Below, one piece after another: positions 1 through 22,535 of a DNA stretch of 64,000 nucleotides. The notes beneath the pieces were generated by a model, which worked only from the letters and a program-made list of their open reading frames with translations, searched no databases and had not been told where the DNA came from. Position 1 is the stretch's first letter, and every line of letters begins with the position of its first letter. This DNA comes from Amborella trichopoda. Lineage: Eukaryota > Streptophyta > Magnoliopsida > Amborellales > Amborellaceae. The stretch covers positions 3,829,920 to 3,893,919 of the forward strand of contig NW_006500356.1 of NCBI RefSeq assembly GCF_000471905.2, in the 5' to 3' direction. Made by a program: the position numbers and the translations under genes.

Positions 1-87
1 CTACTATATATATATATATATATATATCAGTCTTGTGATAGGTAGCTGAGGAAAATAATAAACTTTTTCAAGACATAATTCGATAAA

Positions 88-483
88 GGGTGTGGTTTCT
101 ATAACGTTGTAACTTTAAACAATCCAATTAAGGCACACCTCCAAATTGTATCATAACATGTAAATTTGGTGAAAAAATTATTAAGATTTTTTCAAAATCT
201 ATTTTCATATTTGATTATAAAATTTTAAACTCAAAAAATGGTTAAAATCAAGTATATGTAAATCTATAAACATATGGAAATCTTGAAAATGGACAGTATA
301 GATAATGTATTGCAAAATGCACCATTTTTGGGACTTAAAAATCTTTTTTTTTCTTTCATGTTCATACGTCTCGATGTCGAGATGACTAATTAGAGGTTTT
401 ATAAAACAGCCTTTTTCGAAGGATTTTTAAGGTGCATGTCTAATTCTACATTTTAAGGTCGCAACTTTATATAGACTTTTTCC
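88..483. mobile_element. MITE family A, copy 1 (Mutator-like, 9-bp target duplication)
   Basis: A 396-bp non-autonomous element with imperfect terminal inverted repeats (left GGGTGTGGTTTCTATAACG, right end TATATAGACTTTTTCC). It is flanked by TTCGATAAA (79-87) and TTAGATAAA (484-492), an 8/9 match. The intact CTPS gene has the unoccupied site TTAGATAAA at 24,562-24,570 in the matching intron position. The 9-bp duplication points to a Mutator-like transposase in trans. No coding capacity is seen. Confidence 0.8.
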
Positions 484-1384
484 TTAGATAAAACATACCG
501 AACGTACAAACTCAATGGTAAGAATTTGCATTCATAAGCAATGTTATTTTCTCGGGCATATTTTGCATCAAGGATCTTCCCTTGCACCCCTCGGTTCCCA
601 AAACCTCCTAGGACAAGGATTACATTTGCATGCTGAGTTGAGAAAGGATTCCATCCGCACACGGAGTTTAGAAACCATTCAACATATGCAAAAACTAATG
701 AAAAATTAAATCAAACACTTTTCTCTTGAGAGCTAATAACGTAAAACCCCCTTTCTAAACTTATTATTTCAAATAACCTAATGCCCCATAAATCTCATGG
801 AAACCCCAAGTTAAACAAAAGAGTACATTTAACCGCCTTCTCATCTTTTTCATTGTACAAATTATCAGAATTTGCCCTGCTTCATTGTTCTAATAACCTC
901 ACACAAAAATTAAGTTTGTGATGCTCCTTTTCAACTGGTAAGGTTCATGAGATGAGAGAGAGAGAGAGAGAGACAAGTGTCGATGATAGACAATGGAGAT
1001 TAACTGTAGTGAGTCCAACCGGGACATCTAACGTAGTACAATTAATCTCCAATATCCATAATTGAAATCGTCGCAAATGACTCTTTGGGGTAATATTTGT
1101 TCAATTAATGTATGATTTTCTAACAAAGCATCCTCTAGGGAAACCCAGCCAACACATAATGTATCACAACAAAAACCGGATCCTTCCTATGCCAATCCTC
1201 AAAACATAAGTAACCATCCAAAGGATGTCCAAGATTGAGATACCCTTTTTGCAACTGTATCTTCAAGTTCTGCGGCCAGAACTCATTCGACTTCAAGTAT
1301 GCAATTGAAGCATGCAATAGGACCTAAACACAAGCATAAAATAAACTCTTGACTTATTCTAATACCCGAGAGAGCTGACAATAT

Positions 1385-1610
1385 GTGGCGCATACCCAAT
1401 ACAATACTTATTAGGAGGTACGAGTTAGTTCAAGCGGAAGGCTCGAAAGGGCCGGGGTAGACCCAAAAGGACATGGTTAAAAATAGTGAGAAAAGATATG
1501 AAGACTTAAGGACATCGAGGGTATGACCGTTAATAGAGCAGAATGGTGGACTAGGATTCATGTAACCAACCCCAATTAGTTGGAAAAAAGCTTTGACGAT
1601 AATGATCCTA
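1385..1610 (+). mobile_element. LINE 3' end fragment
   Basis: 5'-truncated non-LTR element with the conserved C-terminal coding tail (the region encoding CELVQ.EG..R.RGRP) followed by the shared 3' sequence (CAACCCCAATTAGTTGG) and a GACGATAATGAT-type tail. It matches the copies at 4,140, 37,785, 59,839, 61,390 and 63,250. It lies at the junction where exons 4-13 are missing from the CTPS duplicate. Confidence 0.75.
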
Positions 1611-2624
1611 ATAACCAAATACTGAATTCATAGTTTCTTCCCAATGATAAGTGATTATGATGTTTTCCCCAAGTCAATTTGACATAAAAAAACTGTTCAT
1701 AATTTTGAATTGGAAAAAGGCTAAAATGATGATGATAGTGAAACGGTTCATAGTTTCCGAGGCCCAGGTCAACCTTAACAAAAGAAGAATACACAAGTGA
1801 TCATGTAAGCTACACTAACCATTTCTTGATATTTTCAATTAAAAAACTGCATATAGTATTTGCTAAAAGAAAACTACAAAAAGCTTTTACATCAAACACA
1901 AAAGAACAATGCCATGTTAAGAATGGAAACGATAATCAAGATTGGGTAATAAATACAGTGAAAATAGATGCATAAAATATTTACATCCCAGAAAATCAGA
2001 ACAAGAGCTTTTCATCGACTTCATGCTTAAAAATAAAATGGATTACAGAAAAGGAATGAGAAGGCCATGTAAGAGGACCACAAAAATGAGTAAAATGGCA
2101 TTTTAGAAGTAGATGCATACCTCACCACCATCATCTAGGACAAACACCTCCCCATGTTCAAAAGGAGACATGGTTCCAACATCAGTATTCAGATATGGAT
2201 CTGCACAGCTTAAAGAAATTCATAGCGACATGAAATTTCAATCAAAAGAAGAGAAAAAAATAAATAAGGCTAACAAGATGCCTGTGTGCCAAATGAGCCC
2301 TTAGATCCCCACCCCCGGTCATCTCATTTCGTGAGTGATTTTTTTTTAGACTTGTGTTTCTCTATCCATATTGCATCATTTTCTCCAAATCAATATGTGT
2401 TTATCCCAATCCAGAATATAAATTTACAAACAAATTTTACTAGGAAAGGAAAAAAATAAATTTTACTAGAAAAAAAAGTAGTAAAGGCAAATACCATTTG
2501 TATATTTTAACACAATTAACTGCAAAAAACTTTCATTCTCATAAAACTCAAGCATAGAATTTTGAAGTGTACAATTCAGAATTAGAATGAGAATCCTTCA
2601 AGGTTTCTCCATCAATGTCACAGT

Positions 2625-3342
2625 CTAACTCTTACTAACATTCAACATGAAAGATTTTAACAGAGAAACAATAGAACGGCCATATTCAGGCCATGAGACC
2701 AGCAAAATCCCTTTTCTCCCTCTGCTATGGCATTTCGCCAAAAAAGCAGCACCAACACCATCGATCAAATTACCAGACGGGAAATAGTTCAGATCCTTAA
2801 CAAACCCCAATTCATCACCTTCATCTTTACAATCCCTCTGCTTCGATGTTTCAAGCTTGAAAACTAGGGTTTCATCAACGGGAAGTGTGCCTCTGTAATT
2901 GCAGCTCTGAATCGAACCAAAAATAGGGTTTTCTCTGGCTTGATCTCGTCAATCACGAGCTTTGCCAGGGCTGAAGCTCGGTCAGCGCATACAATGTACT
3001 GGATCAAAAGCAGGAAGGTAAGATTTCAGGCGATGAATCTAACTTGAAAATGTTACAGGAATTGTCGGAGCGTGAGGGTTCTAGGGTTTTCTCGGAGACT
3101 GGAATCTTCGGTAAAACTAAGGTTCCAATGAGGGTTTTGCATGTGACGTGGTGGAGAAAAAAGCAGGAAGGTTTGGGATTGGCGACGATTAGGGTTTTGG
3201 GATGAAAATTAAGGTCAGAAGGGTCGGTATTTGACCAAAGGATGAAGGGTCTAGGCAGTGGAGGAGGTGGAGGGCTAAATGCGTTGAGATCTTCGAAATC
3301 AAGCATTGAAGAAGGTGGAAAGTCGGTTATTACATCATCCAT
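2625..3342 (-). pseudogene. Proteasome assembly chaperone 1-like gene, intronless, two frame breaks
   Basis: Reading from ATG at 3,342 gives a proline-rich start (MDDVITDFPPSSMLDF) and a strand such as KTLIGTLVLP. The frame is lost near 3,010, resumes as QYIVCADRASALAKLVIDEI, is lost again near 2,925, and continues as NYRGTLPVDETLVFKLETS, KDLNYFPSGNLIDGVGAAFL and ILLVSWPEYGRSIVSLLKS to a TAG at 2,625. Together this is about 240 residues without an intron. The order and the C-terminal block resemble the plant family related to PSMG1/PAC1, which helps pair proteasome alpha subunits during 20S assembly; that identity is from memory of the family. The two one-base breaks suggest a recent pseudogene or two sequencing errors. 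It lies directly upstream of the CTPS duplicate on the same strand; the intact CTPS has no such neighbour here. Confidence 0.6.
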
Positions 3343-4135
3343 GGATGTGTAACACTAGGGTTTTCTGACAGAGCTCACTAGATTGCCAAGGGTTTTACAA
3401 ACTTGACCCCTTCTCTCGATGCATCTCTCTCTTGGGTTAAGCTCTAGGGTTCTTTGCAGAAAGATTTGATGGAGGGCCTAGAATTTCATTAACTTCCTCT
3501 ACACACTTTTGGCGCCGACTTCTCTTCGCGCTCTCTCTCCCTCTCTCATTTTTCACGAACTCTCTTTTTTTAATTTTCACAAATGCAAGCCTGGGTTGGG
3601 CTCTCTCTAGATTTTAAAATGGTATACAATGAGACTCCCTATCTTATATTCATTTCGCTTGGGCTGGTCATGAAGTTTGAGATTTTTTTTTTGAATTTAA
3701 AGGTTTTTCAATGATACTTTGACAACTACTCAATATTAAATTCAATTGACAAGAGTGATTGTGATTTCTTAAAAATAACTGGTCTCCTTGTATATTTTTT
3801 CTTTTTTGTAGGTAGATCAAAGGTAAGAATCGAATTTGAAATATAACAATGCTAGGCATCGGCTACTAACCACTCATGCCTAAGCGAGATTCTATCAACA
3901 TGCATTCACTATGCTCTCTACTAGGGTGTACACTAAACTACAACCCTCTTCTTGATGCCAGAGTATGTTCTCCTATAGGAGTGGATTGTACATTTATTTT
4001 CCTGTATACGCATGTATGAGTATTGTTGGGACTACATATTTTAAATATGTAACCTCTTCAACCAGAATTTTGTATCAATGAAGTTGACCGGCAAATAGTA
4101 CAACATACTAGCTTTGTTTTATGGAGCAGAATGCT
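3343..4135. other. Intergenic; CT-rich leader-like stretch, otherwise nothing recognised
   Basis: About 3,520-3,550 is CT-rich on the plus strand (GA-rich when read in the direction of the chaperone-like gene) and may belong to its 5' region. No TATA box could be chosen with confidence. The remainder is AT-rich with no gene or element I can name. Confidence 0.4.
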
Positions 4136-4139
4136 AGGC

Positions 4140-4510
4140 GGTTAAAAAACAATATAATCACAGAATGAGTATAGCAGAGATGAAGATGTTGAGAGGGTTG
4201 AGCGGCAAGATAGGAATAGATAGAATACAAAATGAATATATTTGATAAATTTTAGGTGTGGCACCAATAAACAATAAGATGAGAGAAAGTAGATTTAGGT
4301 GGGCTAGCCATATGTGGTGTTGACTCAGTATAACACCTGTTAGAAAGTGTGAGTTAGTTCAAGTGGAAGGCTAAAAGAGGCAAGGGGTAGGCCCAAAATG
4401 ACCGGGTTGTATGAGACTTATGACCTCTAGTATACGATCCCTAATAGCGGACCAGGATTCGTATAGACGACCCCAATGAGTTGGGACAAGCCTTTGATGT
4501 GGATGATGAA
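4140..4510 (+). mobile_element. LINE 3' fragment with C-terminal coding remnant
   Basis: The plus strand encodes broken pieces such as MSIAEMKMLRGLSGKI, NNKMRESRFRWASHM and KCELVQVEG, the usual end of plant LINE ORF2. It then runs into the shared 3' sequence GACCCCAATGAGTTGGGACA and a GATGTGGATGATG tail. The fragment is 5'-truncated and carries several stops. Confidence 0.75.
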
Positions 4511-5290
4511 CCTCTTTTAAGGAGCCTCAAAATAGGTGCCTTCCACTTTTAAGGAGCCTCAAAATCATTTGTTGTTAAGAACTTAGGTGGATCCTATAAT
4601 TTCATACCATAAAATCTTTTTTAGTAGCTCTTTTGCCCCAGCCCTTAGGGAATGTGCGTGAAGTAGCTCCTATAAAGGAGTAAATGCAAGACTCCTTTGT
4701 CCCCTTTTTATTACTCTAACATCACAATCTCTCTCCACTCTTAATCTCTCTTGGCCCAAGCTCTAACCCGAGTTTTCTGTAGTTTTAATAGATATGTTCC
4801 AAGCAATGGTTCTTAGCTTCCACCCATGAGTTTTCTACTTCTACCTTTTATGAAGCTTCTAATTTATCATAATTCTCCAAAAACACAACTTTCTCAATTA
4901 TTGAACAAGGCCTTAACTTAAGCTAATTTCCCACCCTTTCTCTTAGTTGTGTGACTAACTTTTCCAACTCTTCTCTACATTCAAATAGTATTTCAATAAC
5001 AACAATGGGCTCCGACTCACTTGGGTCTGATCTCTATCAGACCCACCCTATGAACCAAATTGATGTATTTGATAAAGATTTTTCTTGAAAAGCTAAATGC
5101 CAGAGAATTTGGTCCACTCCGTTGTTCTCAATGCCAAAATAACATAGCTTGTGATCCTAATTGAACTCAAATGATTCCAATTCAAGTTTTTACGATTTCT
5201 AGTTAGAATAAAAATAGTTGCAGTTGAATGTCATGAGGGCAAATAAACTTACCAGAAAAAGGGAAAAAGTTCTGTAAGGTATTAATTTTA

Positions 5291-5525
5291 GGGAAATAAT
5301 ATAATGAGACCATTTATTTTTTTGCACAAGGTGGTCACAATTAATCTTCACCATTGGATGTGAAATTGAGTGATTGCATTTATTTCATTCACCAAGCTAA
5401 AAGTTCAAAAGAAATTTTCTCGAACTTTATAACACACGTAAGCTATTAGATTTCACATCGGATAGTTGTAAGTAATTATGACCTCTCTGTACAAAAGATA
5501 AATGATCTCATTATATACAATCCCT
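5291..5525. mobile_element. MITE family B, copy 1
   Basis: About 235 bp with long terminal inverted repeats: left has AATGAGACCATTTA and GGTGGTCACAATTA, right has TAATTATGACC and AAATGATCTCATTATATAC. The middle contains the matching phrases ATTGGATGTGAAATTGA and TTAGATTTCACATCGGA. No coding capacity. Superfamily not assigned. Confidence 0.65.
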
Positions 5526-5822
5526 TAAATTTATATTATAAAAGTAAGGTACACATAAAAGATCCACTTGAAAATATTGATAAACCCCTTGATCATGTGA
5601 TGAAGGATATAGAAAAATCGAAACAAAGATCTAGATTCTTAAAAATAGTGCTAAGATATTATTTGGACAATATATATTTTTAGCTTTAAATTTGATAGTT
5701 AAAAAATAAACATTGCTTTTGAAAATATTATAGGTCGCACTTCTACACGAGCATACCTCTACACATCCAACATCCGTCTTAAAGATGGATGCCAAATAAC
5801 GGTAGGCCCACAAAAACTTAAA

Positions 5823-6214
5823 GGGTGTGGTTTGTATAGAGCCGAGGATCTAAACAATTAAAATAAAGTGCACCTTCAAATATTGTCAAGAAATGTGATT
5901 TCAATATGGAAATCTTTGTGATAGCTTTAAAATATATTTTCATCTTTAATTATAAATTTAAAGCTTAAAAAATAGTGTAGATCAAGGAGATCTATGAAAA
6001 CTTGTAAATCTTGAAAATTGGTGGTCCAAAAATACGTTATAAGATGCACTATTTTCAAAACTTGAAATTCATTTTTTATTTATGTCCATGCATTTTGATA
6101 TTAGGATGATTAATTTGAGGATATTTGGGCATCAAAACAATCTCTTATAGTGAAAATTTTGAGGTGGGCTCTAATTTGATTATTTAGAGCCTCAATTCTA
6201 TATAAACTTTGTTC
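5823..6214. mobile_element. MITE family A, copy 2, exact 9-bp target duplication
   Basis: A 392-bp element starting GGGTGTGGTTTGTATAGAGC and ending CTATATAAACTTTGTTC. It is flanked by identical 9-bp copies AAACTTAAA at 5,814-5,822 and 6,215-6,223. Internal sequence matches copies 1, 3 and 4. The exact duplication fixes its ends and supports Mutator-like mobilisation. Confidence 0.85.
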
Positions 6215-6264
6215 AAACTTAAAACAAATAATGTTAAAAATATATTAATATAATTTTCGTTTAA

Positions 6265-6485
6265 AAAAAATACGCGATGAAATTATTTACCTTTGGGACA
6301 AGATGGTCGCAATTAATTTTGACTATTAGATACGAAATTGGATGGTTTTATTTATTCCATTGACTATACACAAACTTTAAAAGAATTTTTTTTGAACTTT
6401 TTTACTATCAAATTTTACATGTGGCGGTTATAAATAATTGTGTCTCCCAATAGTAAAGGTAAATGGTCACATTGTATGAATCCCG
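6265..6485. mobile_element. MITE family B, copy 2
   Basis: Left end contains ATTTACCTTTGGGACAAGAT and GGTCGCAATTAAT; the right end is its inverted partner (TAAATAATTGTGTCTCCC, GGTAAATGGTCACATTGTAT). More diverged than the copy at 5,291. It lies less than 450 bp upstream of the S2P start. Confidence 0.55.
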
Positions 6486-6921
6486 TTTGTTTATTTGTAC
6501 ATTCATCTCCACCGTTATTGAGATTTTCAATATAATTTTTTTTTAATCAAAGAGAGATGACTTGCGGAGAAGGTAGGAGGATCAGGACGTAAGCGACTAA
6601 CTACTCGAGGCCCGAGTCACAGACGCAGAACGTAAGTCAAAACTCGGGACTCGCCAAAACCGTAAATTGTATGTAGCTATATTTTTGTACATTTCCCAGC
6701 TGATGTTGGCTATGGGAATTGGACTGGTGGAAATTAGGGTTTTGGCCTAATTCGTGGGCTTTTAAAATTTAAGGGGCGAAACTGAGAAATTTGATCCGAC
6801 CTTGAAGTTTTTCCTCAGACAAATAACAAGATTGAGTTTCATCATCATTTACTTGGAGAGAGAAAGTATCATGTTCATTTTTTAGTAGAGAGAGAGAGAG
6901 TGCGTTGCAGGGAATTGAGTA

Positions 6922-19884
<12,963 letters not shown>

Positions 19885-20139
19885 TCTCACATTCATGAAG
19901 AGGAAAATTTGAACTACTAAGGTGAAATTCGCTTCTTTTTTTTCAGTTGATTAATGGAGAGACTGATATATATGCACATAGAAAGACTTTTTTAATTTAT
20001 TCAATGTACAAATTTGTAACTAACTTATTCTTTCGAATAGAAGTGGAAGTATTTGATTTCTACAGAAGGGGAGTATGAATTGCTTTTGGCTTAACGACAT
20101 TATGATTGGGTGATGTTTATCTGATAGGTGATGTTTTGT

Positions 20140-20660
20140 CATAACATCACAAGTGACATATAACATCACAAGTGACATAAGTCTGATATTGAGGGCTCTA
20201 ACGTGCTCTAGATTATTTCCATTGAGGGGAATTGTGGTCTGATAATGTATAAGTTCATATATACATTTGGCCTTGGTACAAGGTGGTTATAATTACCCTT
20301 AAACCGTTAGAGATGAAATTGATGTTTATTTGATAGATGTGTTATCACAACATCACATGATGAAAAAGGAATCAGGCTGGGGTCATGATGGTAGAGGCTG
20401 GGCTTTCATAGCACAAAATTCCATTCTTATGTAACCTTGTCCAAAAAGAAAAAGAAAAAAAGAAGTAAAACATCTCAAGATGAAATAACTCTAATATTGG
20501 GGACTTCAAAACAATGGGAAGAATGATAAATGTGCTCTGGATTATTTTCATGAAGAGGACTTTTGGTTTGATAATTATACGAGTTTATATATAAAATCAT
20601 TTATCTTTGGTACAAGACAGTTACAATTACCCTCAAACCGGTAAATATGCGATTTGGTAG
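20140..20660 (+). repeat. Imperfect repeat pair with MITE B-like ends, downstream of S2P
   Basis: 20,180-20,330 and 20,500-20,660 share GTGCTCTRGATTATTT, GTCTGATAAT-like and CTTTGGTACAAG..GTTA blocks in the same order. The GGTACAAG..GGTTATAATTACC part resembles one end of MITE family B. Identical ATAACATCACAAGTGACATA units stand at 20,142-20,178. Likely nested or duplicated MITE pieces. Confidence 0.5.
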
Positions 20661-20929
20661 TAGGTGCGTCGCTGGCTAGCTCTAAAGTCCCAAATAAACT
20701 TTTTTTTAACCTTGACGCTATTAGATTTCAAAGCCAGCTACTAGAGGGGATTGAAGCTTCCTTGTGCCAAGGGGAAATGGTGTTTTAGCGTACAATTCAT
20801 GAGTGTGTGTGCCTGGAAGAACCTGCTGGGTGCACTCAGTGATTAGCAGGTGCGCTGATTGGGTGCCCAGCATGGATTACTTTATTTTGAATGGACATTA
20901 AGGGTCCGCCCAAAAGCTTCTTAGGAAGA

Positions 20930-21780
20930 AAAGTTCTCCCTCTTCCTCTCCTTCCAGCTCTCTGCAGCTCTCCACTCCTGCATTTCCCTTCCTCCCCCTC
21001 CTCTCTCAAACCCCACACCCCAATCCGCACTGGAAATCCCGCCCAAAACCCCTGCGTCGCTCCTCTCTTTCCTTGTGCTCTCCCTCTTTCCAACCCTAAC
21101 CAAATCCCCACCCAAACCCTCTTGCATCCCCTCGACTCTATTTACTGGTTTCCCATGAACTTTGTAGGGAAATCCAAGAAAAATCCATCACAGATGACTC
21201 AAAACCAGCATCTTCTGCCTCGCTTGATTAGCGAATTGGTTCTATAGAATTCAGTGTTCCAGGTCTTTATGGTCGGCTTCATTTTCCAACTAATACCATG
21301 TTATCTTGTCAAAGGCTATAAGGTGCAAAGACACTCGTCTTTTCAACTTCCAAAACCATTTCATAACATTCGATCTTGAACTGCAAGTTGGAAATATTGT
21401 TTCATACCCTGTTCGCACCTTTGATGGCCACTAGAGCGTGTATAGGGCCGCCTGTGTTTTGGTCCAATCTTCAAACTAAACCTTGGCCATAGCAGGCTCT
21501 TGCATCTCAGAATGTCATTCAATTGTTGGCGCAATCACTAATGATGGGTTGGGTTCTTTGCCATATACATATCAGTTATCAATCGAGTCTGTTGGGATTT
21601 TGAGGCTATATTCTCACTCTAGAGAGAGGAGTTAAGGCCTACGTGGAATCAAGGGCTCTTGCATTCAGACTTCAATTGCCTAATCCCCACCTGGTTTTGA
21701 GCCTGTAAATTGAGAGAACCGAGAGATCCATGGATGTAGAAGATGCTTCCTTGAAAAGCTATGCAATGGAGAACTTAACA
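20930..21780 (+). other. CT-rich then coding-like stretch between S2P and CTPS, not identified
   Basis: 20,930-21,130 is pyrimidine-rich with plant leader-like CCAACCCTAACC. 21,150-21,300 gives phrases such as KKNPSQMTQNQHLLPRLISE and VPGLYGRLHFPTN in different frames with stops between them. It may be the start of a broken host gene, but I recognise no family. No intact reading frame of useful length exists here. Confidence 0.3.
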
Positions 21781-22535
21781 CTGGCTACAATGTCTCTGAA
21801 TTAGAGGATTTAAAAGGAGGGGGGGTTATTATGATGCGTATACTACCAGTTACGGGAGATGTGCAATTATAGATACAATACAATGTCTTCTCGAGTAACC
21901 TTTGGGCAATGGAAGGATGAAAAGAGGATCGCATGAAAGATTTTTGAAAGTGGTAAGGCAATGCTGATGTGGATATAGGGAGGAGAGGAGAGGAGAGGAG
22001 AGAAGAGCGGTATGAGGGGTTTGGGTGGGGTCTAAGAGAGCAGAGGAAGTGAGGGAGAGTGCAGAGAGGAGAGCAAGAGATGATGTATGCATGGGGTTTT
22101 CAGTGTACGTGGCGCTTGAATTCCATTCAAAATATGATCCACATTCAAAATGAAATAGCAGAGACGAAACTTTGGGGAACCAGCTTCTCACAATAATTTA
22201 CATTCAACAAAATGTACCTTTCATTCAGTTCATTTTTTTTTTAATAAAAAGAGAAACACTACAATATGAAGCTGAAATCGATCATCGATTCCACTACACA
22301 CAGAAAAAACCATATGTTCAGGAGAAAAAAATAAAATCGAAAAACAGAGCAACCCCCATCCGAGTCAAAAAGCCCCAGATAAGGTTGAAACCAGTCCTAA
22401 TGAACTCTATTTCTCGAACACTGTACAAAACAAACTCCGCCAGAAGAACCAAAAAAAAAAAAGGAAAATAAAAAAGAGAGAGAGAGACTCCACAAAATTG
22501 CATGCATAATATGATACCAGTCTTCCAGTCTTCTA

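Larger units (their letters stand above)
1..2240 (-). pseudogene. Partial, intron-containing duplicate of the CTP synthase gene
   Basis: This stretch matches the intact CTPS gene of this window (22,536-31,937) in exons and introns, so it arose by DNA duplication and not by retroposition. Recognisable pieces, in minus-strand gene order, are exon 2 (2,121-2,200, 80 bp as in the intact gene, ending VFVLDDGGE), exon 3 (about 1,655-1,777, diverged and carrying extra sequence), exon 14 (about 1,240-1,325, shortened), a trace of exon 15 (about 1,140-1,200) and exon 16 (about 499-632, with [12 protein letters not shown], about 16 bp shorter than the 150-bp original). Exons 4 to 13 are missing between about 1,372 and 1,620, and a LINE 3' end sits at that junction. 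Exon 1 is absent; homology stops near 2,240. Exons 17-22 would lie left of the window. It cannot make CTP synthase. Whether any of it is transcribed cannot be seen. Confidence 0.85.

Noticed and set aside
453-662. Small gene with a glutamine amidotransferase-like motif
   Set aside because: It is the decayed exon 16 of the partial CTPS duplicate, with the catalytic Cys region lost.
20891-21247. 118-residue proline-rich protein
   Set aside because: CT-rich leader-like DNA gives proline, leucine and serine by composition; no domain is seen and the frame ends without similarity.
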